A stretch of 63,500 bases of DNA from Cryptomeria japonica (taxonomy: Eukaryota > Streptophyta > Pinopsida > Cupressales > Cupressaceae), in NCBI RefSeq assembly GCF_030272615.1, contig NC_081406.1, positions 167,908,861 through 167,972,360 of the forward strand, read 5' to 3'. Positions 23,089 to 33,961 of the stretch are shown here, piece after piece. Position numbers and translations under genes: made by a program. The notes beneath the pieces are model-generated. The model did not search any database. It saw nothing but the letters and a program-made list of their open reading frames with translations, and was not told the DNA's origin. Numbering within the stretch: the first letter of the stretch is position 1; every line of letters starts with the position of its first letter.

Positions 23089-24415
23089 TGTAAAGTGGAA
23101 AATTAAACCCTAGTGATTCCCCACCTAGGAGAGAGAAAGGAAATCACTAGGATGATTTTCACTTGGAGATACTTTACATTCAAAAGAGGGGTTGAATTCA
23201 CTAGATCCAAACCATAGAGTGAATAAGGATCTGAATACTAAGTGAATTGCAAGGGTGCAATGCAATTTACCCTTTTGTAAGTAGAAGAGTTGACTTGTTG
23301 ACTAAGCAGAAAAGAGAGATAAAATGGGTGAAATGAGGAGTTACCGGTTTGGGATCACACTGTAACTTTGGATTTGAGATATTTAGACTGATTATTTAGA
23401 GAAAAGTCATCGAGACTGTGTTGAAAGTGCACACGATCCTTCGAAAAATCCGTGAAACGAAAAGGGTTTTTCTGTCTCTGCAAATGAAGCTCAAACCCGC
23501 AATTACAGCTGCGCACTTGCAACCTACACACATAAAAGAAAGGAAGAATGGTTGTGGATAGGGGTTTTCCCCAATCAAACCCTGGTTAAGGAATCAACCC
23601 TGAAATAAAGTAATTGTAAATGCTTAAATGTAAATGATGGAAATGTATACCTTGTAGATCTGCAATTTGTTGATGATAATTGCTTTGCTTCTTGAATGTA
23701 ATCACAAGTGTTGCATGAAATGGCATGTAACATGACAAAACCCTGACACACACACACACATACTTGCAAATGAATGTTGTAATGTTGCTCCAACGGATGA
23801 ATGAAGAAGACACATGAAGAAGGAGATGTTTGAAGACTTGAACAGTTGAACGCTTGATGTTGTATATTTTCGCCTATGATTGCTTATGATCAACTTTGTT
23901 TATGATCAACTTTTCTTATACAAATGAGAGGACTAGATCCCCTTTTATACTTGCCTTAGAGGATTAATTCATCTCACCAAAGACTGACATAAGGAAATTT
24001 AAATCTCGAAGAGGAAATTAGGGTTAAGGGTCAGATGGACCCATCTTAGGGCCACCCTAAGAGGAAGGACAGGGGCGTGGAGGACTAGATCCCCTTTTAT
24101 ACTTGCCTCAGAGGATTAATTCATCTCACCAAAGACTGACATAAGGAAATTTAAATCTCGAAGAGGAAATTAGGGTTAAGGGTCAGATGGACCCATCTTA
24201 GGGCCACCCTAAGAGGAAGGACAAGGGCTCCACGCCCCTGTCTTGCCCCATTTTGGGGCCTAGACAGGGTCACAAAGTGATATGAAGGCTGAAATAGGAG
24301 GAGATTTGAAATGATGTGCAAAGAGGGGTCCCAATTAAGTGGGGAAATGCAGTCGCTAGGGTGAGGGCCCAAAACGTGGTCAAAATTGCAAGGGTCACAA
24401 TTTTATGATACTACA
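23089..24415 (-). repeat. 5' LTR of element E, with internal 152-bp duplication
   Basis: 1,327 bp against 1,168 bp for its partner. Most of the difference is a direct tandem duplication with period 152: the block starting gaggactagatccccttt at 23928 begins again at 24080. The element hairpin lies at 23411-23440. A CA microsatellite lies at about 23744. Confidence 0.88.
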
Positions 24416-24420
24416 GAAAG

Positions 24421-24640
24421 GCCTTGGGAGAGCGTCAACATGGACTTTGTGTTGGGATTACCAAGGATTTATAGAGGACATGATTCCATATTTGTACTAG
24501 TGGACTGATTCTCTAAGATGACACATTTAATTCCTTGTATGAAGACTCATGATGTACTGCACATTGATGATATGTTCTTTTGAGAAGTGGTGAGACTACA
24601 TGGACTATCATGGAGCATTATTTAGACTAGGATAGAATAC
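24421..24640 (+). pseudogene. Gypsy integrase core remnant of element G
   Basis: Resumes directly after the gaaag repeat. [16 protein letters not shown] and [11 protein letters not shown] are typical gypsy integrase core motifs around the first catalytic Asp. FSKMTHLIPCMKT and EVVRLHGL follow. The segment where SDRD is expected is frameshifted near 24620. Homology then ends and a repetitive tacgagaata stretch begins (24645-24735). Confidence 0.8.
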
Positions 24641-24759
24641 CATTATTTTCTCATACGTGTACGAGAATACAAGAATATATGTACGAGAATATGAGAATAC
24701 ATGTACAAGTATACAAAAATACGAGTATGAGGAAAAGATTATAAGAATATTCTTTTAGG
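24641..24759. repeat. Degenerate gtacgagaata repeats
   Basis: Five or six imperfect copies of a 10-14 base unit (cgtgtacgagaatac, atgtacgagaatatg, atacatgtacaag) lie at the junction between the G integrase remnant and the next LTR fragment. They may belong to the start of that LTR. Confidence 0.6.
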
Positions 24760-25035
24760 GTTAGGGTTAATTTTAGCCGACTTTGTACATGTTGCCCTAA
24801 AATTGAATGTTATAAGCGGCTGGAATGAAAAAAGGCATTGTAATGGTGTTGTATTGTTTTACTAGATAATAAGAAAAAGATTGGATGACTATGTTCTGTG
24901 GATGTAGCCCATCATAGGTGAACCACATTAAATCTATGTGTTATTTTTGTTGTGTATTTCCCTTCATCTTAGTGTATTTGAATCTGCATATAATTATTAA
25001 TTTGTATTTGCTCCAGATCTACCAAAACCCTAACA
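24760..25035 (+). repeat. 3' part of a copia 5' LTR (element H)
   Basis: Ends accctaaca, immediately followed by attggtatcagagcc, so the end is well placed. The LTR start is not visible; the element may be truncated at its 5' side or begin within the repeats before 24760. Confidence 0.65.
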
Positions 25036-25037
25036 AT

Positions 25038-25050
25038 TGGTATCAGAGCC
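25038..25050 (+). other. Primer-binding site of element H (tRNA-Met)
   Basis: tggtatcagagcc lies 2 bases after the LTR end taaca, matching the plant initiator tRNA-Met primer complement. Confidence 0.88.
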
Positions 25051-25097
25051 ATGTATTTCTTTAAATTGGTAGGGACTTTTAGATTTGAGTGGGAGCA

Positions 25098-25920
25098 ATG
25101 GAAGAAACTAAATTCGAGGTTGAGAAGTTCAACAACTAGAATTATAAGTTATGGAAAATCCAAATGGAAGATTACCTATATCAAAAGGATCTATGGTGGT
25201 CATTGGAAGAAAAAGACAAAGAAACCCTCCGCGATGTCAGATGAAGATTGGGAGATTTTGGAAAAAAAGGCATTGGGGGTCATTTGTTTGTGCCTTGCAC
25301 CAACTATAGCATTCAATATATCAAAAGAAATGAGTATAGAACTGATGGCGACACTGCCTAAATTCTATGAGAAACCGTCAGCTTTGAATAAGGTATTTCT
25401 TATGAAGTGTTTTTTTAATATGAAAATTAGTGGAGGATTTATAGCAGATCATTCCAATGAATTTAATAAAATTACCAACCAGTTGACTTTTGTAAAAGTT
25501 AACTTTGATGAAGAGTTTAGGGGTCTCTTAATTTTATGTTCTTTGCCAAGAAGTTAGAACATCTTGGTTATGGTTGTAAGTAACTATGTCTCTAGTCCAA
25601 ACACTTTAAAATTTGATGATGTTGTTGGTGTTATCCTAAGTGAGGAAATGTGACAAAAAAGAATAGGTGAGAATTCAACATCATCGAGTATTGTTTTGGA
25701 TGTAGAGAATAGGAGAAGATCAAAGGAAAGAGGAAAAGGCCCAGGGAATCAAGAGAAGTCATGAAGGAAGTCAAAGGAAGGATGCTCTCGATCTAGAGGA
25801 AGAAAGGATTGTTGGTACTACAAAAAGCCAAGACATTTAAAGAAAGATTGTTGGTCTCAGAAAAATAAACAAGGAGATGGAAATGATTATGACTATAAGG
25901 AAGCCAATGTTCCAAGTAAT
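25098..25920 (+). pseudogene. Copia Gag of element H, 5' part
   Basis: The likely start is ATG 25098 (MEETKFEVEKFNN, then a TAG where Gln would fit). The frame changes near 25232, after which MSDEDWEILEKKALGVICL continues into FLMKCFFNMKISGGF and the LILCSLPRS block of the plant copia Gag family. Downstream, a knuckle reads CWYYKKPRHLKKDC, with the second Cys replaced by Tyr. At 25920 the frame is cut by solo LTR I and appears to resume at 41024 (SDAPASDTQVERR). It has one frameshift, several stops and no intact product. Confidence 0.82.
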
Positions 25921-26623
25921 TGATGTAGCCATAACCGGTGAAACTCTCAAAAGAGAATTGATCGGCTTATGTAGCAAGAGTAACACAATAAAAGCAACAA
26001 GAAAACATAGCAAGATTACATAAATAGATCATATTATTGCCTTATAACTTCCAGCGACCATCCGGTTATCATCATATAATCATCAAAGAACATCTGGAAG
26101 TTAACCGGTTACATGCAGGCTTCAAGCCAGATACAATACAACCTGGATTCTGAGAATCAACCAGATCTCTAAATGCGAATCTGAATCCTTGTTCTCAATT
26201 CTACTTTTTCTATCCCTACCAATGATTACATAATATTATATATATACCCACCGAAACATATATGGGTCAACCTCACAAGATTACATTTACCAATGTAGGA
26301 AAATAAAACATGTAACTAGGTCGACCCTAAGAATTAAAGCAATCTTTTCAGAAAATAACAACCAAAAGGTGCGGTTCAACAGGAAGGTCGGCCAAATGCC
26401 AAAGAACATCGTACAAGATCCCAAATAGGTCCACACACCAAGAATCACTTTGGTAATGAAGGAAAACCAATCGGTAATCATAAGAACTATCCAGGAACCC
26501 AGAAACGGTCAATCAAAAGCGATAACTGATAAAAAAAGAACCCAAATAAACTGAAAATCTGGAATTAAGCACATGAACCAGCCTAGAAACTGAAAATAAG
26601 ATCTTCCACAAAAAACAAACAAC

Positions 26624-27826
26624 TATTGGCTATATGAAGGAATTGATTATGTGTTCCATTGATGTTTTTTCATTGATGTCAACACTAGCTGTTATGGTTG
26701 TTTATCAACTTTTGATAGAAGGATTGGATTGGGAAGATTATTAGTTGATTATCACCAGTATGATCTGAATGATGGAATAAGTTTGTATGAATGGTTTATA
26801 TACTTCAGAAGTATGTTTCAGTCAGTTGGTATTGATTTGATGATCGGATGCTATCTTATGTTCTAGTAAGCCTTCTTTGTAGGTCCGGTAAGGGTTTCAC
26901 CGGTAGAGGTTTATTGAAGATCTTTGATGTAATGAATAAGTGGTGTTGGTGAAAATTCTAGAAGGGATTCAGGATGCTGATGGTGATTTTTTTCACGCAT
27001 CAACTGATTGGTGTCATTTCTTTGGCGTGTGTGGATCTAATTTAGGTCTGGTGCTATCTAGGTTATGGACCGGTTTCATGAAACGTGTTGGTGGATCCTT
27101 CTTATGTGCTTATGGGATGTTTTATTGATTGGATGATGTTTGTTTGGCCTTAGGCCGACATGTGTTATGATTTTATTTCAGGATTATGTAATGGATCTAT
27201 TGAATTATCATTTGGGTGGCCGACCTAATTGGTTAGGTCCCAGGTTGGTATAAAAGTGATATAAGATCTCATTGTAGATCATATATATGTAGGCAATGAG
27301 CGAATAATGTAATAATCATTTGTGCAGAGGATTTGGTCGATCATAGGTGATCGAGTTGGGTTTATGAAAGAGGTTTTAGACCTCTAGTATTGATCTTAAT
27401 AGGAACTGTAATCTGGCATGTTTGATGCTATCATAGGTAGTTCTTCTTTACGGATTGTTGTCTAAATATTTTGAGGTGGTTAACCTCTTTTGTAGTCAGT
27501 GAGACTCCATTGTGATGAGCAGTGCACTCTAGATAGTGTGCCTTCCTGCATGTGTAGGCCCCTTATTGTAATATTTATTCATCTGATCAGTGGATAGATA
27601 TTGTGGGTCTCCAATCGCACCATGGTTTTTCCTCCTTGAGGTTTTCCACGTATAAATATAAGGTGTTATGGTGTTCATCTTTGTGGTTGCACTGTTGCTT
27701 ATTGTTATATGCTTTTATGTGTACCGGTTGTTGAGTTGTTGTATTAATAAGGTTAAATTTCTCTATTCCAGTAGAACACTAATTCACCCCCCCCCCCCCC
27801 CCTCTCAGTGTTCTTGGATTCCAACA
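26624..27826 (+). repeat. 5' LTR of element C
   Basis: Starts tattggctatatgaagg (TG changed to TA) and ends ggattccaaca. The TATA box tataaaag lies at 27249-27256, followed by aagatctcattgtagatc. The LTR hairpin lies at 27541-27562. A run of sixteen C (27787-27802) sits in attcaccccc...ctctcag near the end. Confidence 0.92.
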
Positions 27827-27828
27827 AT

Positions 27829-27840
27829 TGGTATCAAAGC
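27829..27840 (+). other. Primer-binding site of element C
   Basis: tggtatcaaagc differs from the tRNA-Met complement tggtatcagagc by one G-to-A change. Element A has the same change; element B has the standard form. Confidence 0.85.
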
Positions 27841-27903
27841 CTATTCCTCTTTTTGCAGAAACCTAACCACTTGAGGAAGATCCTGAAACCGGAATCCACG
27901 GAG

Positions 27904-28617
27904 ATGTGTTTGAGGCAACAACTTGAAGTTGCTCTTGAAGATTTTGAAGTTAAAAATTTTAAGAACATAAAGCTAGAAGATGAACTTATATTTGCAAAAG
28001 AATTCATTATCACTCTGCAAGAAAAACTATCTAATGCTCAAGCTAAAAGGAAGGAACTTATGCAAAATCAGGATGATGAAGAGAAGGATACCCTTAAGGA
28101 ACAATGTCAGAAGCCGAGACAGGTAATGGTGTGAAGAAGAATGAAATGCAAGCCCTAACTATGAGGATGAGCAAGGAGATTGAAGATCGGAAGAAGAATG
28201 AAAAAAATATTTATATATCTCTTAAAGACAAATCTGAGGAATGCATCAGGTCAACGCATGAGAATGATATGTTGAAAACTAAATTGGTGCAATCACAGAA
28301 CAATGAGCAAGAGTTGGAAAGAATAGTGACAATCCTAAGAAAAGATTTGGATGCTACAAATGAATACAAAGATAAGTTCAAGGTTAGTTCTACTAAACTT
28401 GATGAGATATTGAAGGATCAAAGGTGCAAGGGAGACACTAGAGGACTTGTATTTGAACAAGGTCAGAGCTCCGGTATTACAAATGAATATCAGACATCCG
28501 GTATACAGAATGATCCGAAGGTCAATCGGAATCAGAGGTCATCGGTAAGGCAACCCAATGCACATAAATTCAATGGTAGATGTTTTGTTTGCAATAAATT
28601 TGGTCATATGGCAAGAC
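27904..28617 (+). pseudogene. Coiled-coil Gag of element C, 5' part
   Basis: The ATG at 27904 (MCLRQQLEVALEDFE) aligns with the ATG of the A and B Gag proteins. A long charged coiled coil follows, with a frameshift near 28115 (the next frame reads MQALTMRMSKEIEDRKKNE). It contains NDMLKTKLVQSQNN and DQRCKGDTRGLVFEQGQSS, conserved in A and B. The first zinc knuckle begins CFVCNKFGHMAR and is cut by element A between Arg and the last Cys. The rest is at 37484-37948. This Gag differs from the classical copia Gag of element F. Confidence 0.85.
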
Positions 28618-30523
28618 TGTTAGGATTAATGACAGTCCCAAAGATATTGAGAGGGGGGGGGGGGTGAATCAGTATCTAATCAGTTAGAAGAATATTTAAC
28701 CTTACTAAGAACTTTGTATTCCAAAACAGTGTACCGGTAAATAAGAATGAATGTAGTAAACAAGAATAATAAAGACAACATAGAAAACACACCATAACAC
28801 AAGATGTTTAACGAGGAAACTTGGTGTGGGAAAAAAATGTTGGTATTTTGGATGTGTTGCACTAGTTTTGTCATTGATGTCAACACTTGTCAACACCAAT
28901 CAGCACTGGAGATATTTGGTTATGTTCACTGACATGTTCAGTAACTCATGCACAGTCATTGGTATCTGGTTCACCGATAGGTTATATTGTTCACCGGCAC
29001 TGAGGATGAGTTGGAGATTACTTGGTTATGTCGAAGATATTGTTTGGACATTTGGTTTTGGTGATTTGGTTATTGGTCTAATCGAGTTTGCATATTTGTT
29101 GTTACTGGCAAATTGGTCTAGGTTATGGACTGGCAAGCGTTATCTATTCCAGATCAGCACGACATGTTATGGAGATGATTTGTTATTATTGTAAATACAT
29201 TGAGCCGACATGATGCATTGCATATTGATTCGTTTGTAATTGATTTTATTGTAATAATCTTAGTAAGCTGACCTACACATTTGGTCTTAGGTTTTGGTAT
29301 ATATGTAAGATCTCATTTATGAGATTAATGTAAGAAGGAAAAGAGTAGAAGGTATTTTCAGTATATGTGAATATAAGCAGAGCTATACATGCAGATATCA
29401 TTTGAAGATTCAAGGAAATTTGGAGAAGGCAATCAGAGCTTAACCGGTACTGAATCCAACATATGAAGATGCTATTTTGAGCAATACATTATCATTGGAT
29501 TTAACCATCCAATTGTAGTCAGTGTGACTCCCATTTTGTGATTGAGCAGTGAGCTCTAGGCAGTTGGCCTTTCTGCATGTGCAGACCCCATATTGTACAC
29601 ACATACTATCTGAAGTAGTATCATCTAATTGTGGGTAAGGTTTTCCACCGTGGTTTTTCCCCTTACAGGGTTTCTACGTACAAATATTTGTGTTATGTGT
29701 TGTGGATGTTATTTGTCTTTCTGTTTCATGCATTAAACTTTACCAGTATTGTAATTAACTGTTAAACTGTCAACCAACATAAAGTTTGGTTTACCGGTAT
29801 CATGCATCAAGTTTGATTAAATTATATTTAGGTTGAAATTAATAGACAATTGATTCACCCCCCCCCCCTCTCAGTTGCCTCCGGGTCCTAACAAAACCTC
29901 AGTGGGATTTGTGACCCACAATATTCACTCACTGGCCAATGAATAAATATTACTTACAATGAGGGGCCTACACATGCAGGAAGGCCAACTGCCTAGAGCT
30001 CACTACTCAATAAGAGTCACACTAACTACAAAAGTGGATTATGAAATCCAAATTAATGTACTTCTTCAAATCAACATCAACTATGCCAGGTTCAGTACCG
30101 GTTTAAGCTCATACTATAACCAAAACCTTATACAAAATTTGCCTTATGCATTCGCATATATCATCCTTCCTATTCGCTCATTCCTTTTCTCATTACCTTA
30201 TTACATCATTACATCCTTTTTTTTCAAAATGATTTACAAGATCTCATACATATATGAGTCTATTACAATATGCCATGTCTTCTTAACAAAAGATAGTTAC
30301 AATTAAATACACTAAACAAAAGTTTATTCCTGTCGGCTGGGGTGTCGATACACATTGTTTTCGTTGCCGGTGAAGTGCCTACCGGTGTATGTAGATGTCT
30401 ATGCCGGTGTCAGTGCCTGCCGGTGGTTTAACGGATGAATGCTAGAAGGTTGCCAGAAGGTTTCCATGTGGTTGCCATCAATGACAACACCATCTATTAT
30501 CATTAGAGTGTAGAATGCCAACA
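28618..30523 (-). repeat. 3' LTR of element A, interrupted by solo LTR K
   Basis: Outer pieces are 28618-28837 and 29894-30523. On the plus strand it runs tgttaggatt ... tgccaaca. A G12 run (28653-28664) is the complement of the poly-C tract. The LTR hairpin lies at 29963-29985 and a TATA-like catatatg at about 30248-30256. The polypurine tract follows directly (atctccccctttggc on plus). Confidence 0.9.
28838..29893 (+). mobile_element. Solo LTR K of another copia family
   Basis: A 1,056-bp LTR starting tgttggtattttgg and ending gggtcctaaca, with no internal region. It interrupts the A LTR inside the run gggaaaaacctc; A-rich flanks are consistent with a short duplication but cannot be resolved. 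It has tatatat at 29298-29304, aagatctcat next to it, the LTR hairpin at about 29566-29588 and an 11-C tract at 29858-29868. It is related to but distinct from the LTRs of C and F. Confidence 0.85.
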
Positions 30524-30734
30524 ATCTCCCCCTTTGGCATTGATGGCAACACTCATGAGAAAAATCCAAAAACTATTCCAAAACTAAAGTCCAAAAATTT
30601 ACCCAAAAGATGTGCTCCCCCTGAGTAGATGATCTCCTCTGAATAATCATTTTTCTCTCTCTACTACCCCCCCTTTGACATCAATGACAAAGGTTGTAAA
30701 AAATTGTCAAACGAGTGCAAAAATTTCACCTCAA
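30524..30734 (-). other. Polypurine ladder of element A
   Basis: On the minus strand gccaaagggggagat abuts the LTR start (30524-30538). Upstream repeats include ctcagggggagcac (about 30613-30627) and gatgtcaaaggggg (about 30668-30682). It has the same order and words as element B and, in part, C and F. Confidence 0.8.
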
Positions 30735-32880
30735 TGTTTGTAACCAGTTGGTTACAATCTGAAATATGTCTACCAAAACCAAATTTAAGCTCTACATGAA
30801 TCTGTTGCTATCATTTAGGGTTGCCTCAGTCTTTTGGATCATGCGGGTGAGATGATGCATATGCTCTTCCGGTGATCTTTCTCCTTGAAGTAATGCCTTA
30901 GAGATCTCATTTCTCAGAGAGATAAGGTTATCCAACTTAGGACTAAGTTTATACTTAATCTCTCTGGCATTTGCCTTAATCCTTGCTTTTTCTTTCTCAA
31001 ATTTCTCCAACTTTTCCTCAAAACCTGCTATTTCCTGCTCAATAACTAATATAGGTTCGGATGAACCAATTATGTTATTAGCTATGTCATTTATCTCCTT
31101 CTGTACTTTGCTTATTTCCTTTTCAATGTCCTGTGTCAAAAGATGTCATTTACATGTTTCTCTGTACAGTTCTTTATATTCCAAAATTGTAGTATTCAGT
31201 GCCAGTAAAAGTGTATTTATGTGTTTGTGCACTTCTTTATTGTTTCCTCAAAGAATTTTTCCTTTTCCTTTTCAACTTTCTCTTTGAAGGTGTCCTCAAT
31301 CACCTTATCAACTGTTATTACATTTCCAACAATAAATTTAGACAATGTGTCCAATTTACCTAAAGAATCCTTTACATGATCTATATTACATTTCGGTGCA
31401 ATCATTTTAAGAATTAGTATTGTGTCATCAATTCCTTTGTAAGCCAATGCATTAGCAGTAGTTATCTTCTTGATAGAGTCCAAGAGTACCTTTGTCACAT
31501 TAGTAGGCCTGAATTCACTTAATGAAGTACCGGATGTCTGACCAACTACCTTAATTACCTCAGTGCTTCCAACATTTGTAATCATTTTTCTTGTATTATC
31601 CTCTAGTGGATCAGTCTGAGTTTGCATTTCAACTAGCAATGGTTTTGGTTTCTTAGTGATTACCAGTTTCACTATCTCAATATGTACCTATGCCTCTATC
31701 AGTTTCTCTGTCGATTTCTCTATCTTAGTAGGTTTTTCAGTGCCAGCATCTATACCTTCAATATTCTTTCCAGTATCCAGTAGTTGTTCTGTTTGTAGTG
31801 AATGCTTAGTTTGCTCTATTTGAATCTCAACCTCAACAGTCTTTGTCGGTTGCTCAACAATGTTTCCACTATCAACAATATCATTCTTAACCTCTATATT
31901 GTCCTTATCCACAAAAATGTTCACTTCTTGAGTATCCACATTCATGGTGAATAGAATTTCAGATTCAGGATTAGTGTCATCATGTGTTATACCTACACTA
32001 TCAGTAGCTGGTGGATCATCAGTATGTACTGGTGCAGTGTCCACAAGTGGTGGTAAGTTGTCAATTATCTTGATATTTGGTATCCCACCAATTTTATCTT
32101 TCCCTTTGTCCTTATCCTTCTGATACACTTTGAATGTTTTCTTCGGCCTGTTCAATTCTTCCTGTTTTTCCTTTTCCACAAAAAAGATATCCCATTTATC
32201 AGCAGTTTCCTCTGCAATCTCATTAAATCTACATGCCATCAAACTCACTTGTCGGTGATCACTAGCAAAAACCAATCTGTTAGATTCACAAATTAGGTCA
32301 TCAATCTCCTCTTTTGAGTTAACCGGATGTACATCTAGAAGTTTTTCAACTTTGAGTTTCTTGTCCAATTACATTACTGCAATCCTCTTTGCATCTAATC
32401 TCCTATATAGTTCATTAGGCAAGTCATCCACAACTTCAATTAAAACTTTCTTGTATATGTCCAGATGTAAAATTATACTGTTTTCAATACTTTCCTTGTC
32501 TGAATCATTGAATGTGTTATACAATTTGCTCACATTAGCCAAATTACCATCATCAGTTATTTCATTCAACAAATTGTCCAATATAGGAATAACCTGTTTA
32601 TGTTTCTTCTTGGGAGTTAGTTTCTTTGTCGATTGCCTTACTGCCTGTTGTTTCTTCCTTAAGGTTCTTGTTCTCTTGGGTGAAGGAGAGGGTACCGGTG
32701 AAGGTTTTCTCTTCCTTTCAACTCTTTTGAATTCAGCAGGAATCTCACTCTCAGAAGATGTGCCAACCAGTGTAATGTGGGCCTTTGGTTGTAGTCCTTC
32801 CAACTCACTAGTCGTTATACCAGTAATGTTCATAACATTTTCTTTTAATTCCTTTCCCTATTTTGATGCATTTCTAATAT

Positions 32881-33961
32881 AGGGTGAACTCACAAAGCTA
32901 GTTCCCACTTTTTCCAATGAAGGAAATTGGTGAAAGTGGAGAATTTCATTTAAAGGGGGTTCGAGCGAAGTGGGGGTGTTCGAACGGACTACCCTTTGGG
33001 GTTCGAGCGAAGCCCCCACTTCGCTCGAACCCACTCTTTCGAGAAAAGAACCTTTAATGCTTGATTATGTCATTTTTCAATTATATTGGGGGGGTTCGAT
33101 CGAACCCCCCTAAAAATGGGGGGTTCGCTCGAACCCCCTTTCGTTTGAACTCCTTTTTTAACACTTCTCTAGAGCTTTCTACATTTTTTTGCAGATTTTT
33201 GGCCTTCAAACCTCTAGTTGAAGGCTCAAATGGAATGATCTTGACAACCCAAAATGTAGTATTGTAGTCCTAAAAGCAATCTTTCCAATGAATATAATAT
33301 TATTACATATTGAGTTTATTATGAACTTGTTTTTTTAATTTTACCAAACATAGGTTTTTCACCAAACATGAACTTCTCTATTCAACGCATTGGGAAAAAT
33401 AGGAAACTAATTCAAAAAAATTCTGAAAAATATATAAGCCCTAGGTATTGAGGTCTTCTTTCTAACAAAAAAATAAATATTGAATTTCGATATATATAGA
33501 ACAAGTTATGTGTTCAAACTTAAACCTATGTCGGAATTATGACTAGTCGGACTTCAAAACTTAATAAAATGAAAAATATTGAACATATCACTATCAAACC
33601 AACTGCAAGACCTGGATATTGATGTTACAAACCAAAATTCGAAATAATTGAGTTTTTATCATTTATAGAAAAAAAAAGTTATGCGTTTCGGGAGGCACAT
33701 CACTCTTAAAAAATGTAGTTTGTTGTAAAAAACTACTTTTCGAGGGAGATGGAAATTTTTAAAAAAAATCCTTCAAAAAAATTTGAAAAAAATATATATA
33801 GAATCTAGAGACAAAATTCTACAAATCACTAATTTACATCATCTTCAAATTCTTTATAGTTTAAAAGTTATAGTTGTCGGAAGTTGAAGATTATTTTAAA
33901 AGTGTTCATCTCAGTGTCAAAAGTGGCAAAAAAGTGGGAACCATTATTGTGAGTTCACCCT
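32881..33961. mobile_element. Small non-autonomous DNA transposon L
   Basis: About 1,081 bp with ~33-bp terminal inverted repeats: left agggtgaactcacaa, a variable 5 bases, then gttcccacttttt; the right end is its complement. Removing it restores the ORF2 frame of element A, so it is an insertion. The duplication is either AT, with ends AGGG...CCCT, or TATA, with ends GGGTG...CACCC; the sequence cannot separate these. It has no transposase frame. Inside, gggttcgagcgaagtggggg (32957-32976) has a perfect 20-bp inverted partner at 33013-33032. Superfamily not assigned. Confidence 0.85.
32957..33032. repeat. Perfect 20-bp inverted repeat inside transposon L
   Basis: Arms 32957-32976 and 33013-33032 are exact reverse complements. 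Further half-copies of the ttcgctcgaaccc word occur at about 33093 and 33126-33150, giving a CG-rich patch in AT-rich DNA. Confidence 0.9.

Larger units (their letters stand above)
16942..24415 (-). mobile_element. Non-autonomous Ty3/gypsy-type element E, reverse strand
   Basis: A 7,474-bp element flanked by gaaag (16937-16941 and 24416-24420). On the minus strand the LTR reads tgtag...ctttaca, with a purine tract (18110-18129) before the 3' LTR and a decayed primer site next to the 5' LTR. One gag-like ORF is present (20211-21380). I find no protease, reverse transcriptase, RNase H or integrase. It resembles gag-only or large-derivative elements that depend on another element for enzymes. 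It is inserted into the integrase of element G and is related to element D. Confidence 0.88.
7607..24640 (+). mobile_element. Decayed Ty3/gypsy element G, split by two younger elements
   Basis: Three pieces read in order as one gypsy pol: protease and reverse transcriptase at 7607-8989, RNase H and the integrase zinc region at 16152-16941, and the integrase core at 24421-24640. The gaps are exactly filled by element F (8995-16146, repeat caacc) and element E (16942-24415, repeat gaaag). Removing them leaves continuous homology, so G is older than both. No LTR of G is visible. Its 3' side breaks off near 24640, where a different copia LTR fragment begins, so the element is truncated. Confidence 0.85.

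Noticed and set aside
27668-27874. Hydrophobic 68-codon plus-strand frame in the C LTR
   Set aside because: It crosses the poly-C tract and LTR end; it recurs in the other LTR with changes and has no conserved start.
32352-32882. 176-codon plus-strand frame opposite ORF2 of A
   Set aside because: It is the antisense shadow of conserved ORF2; similar shadows lie opposite B (45770-46183, 44462-44884).
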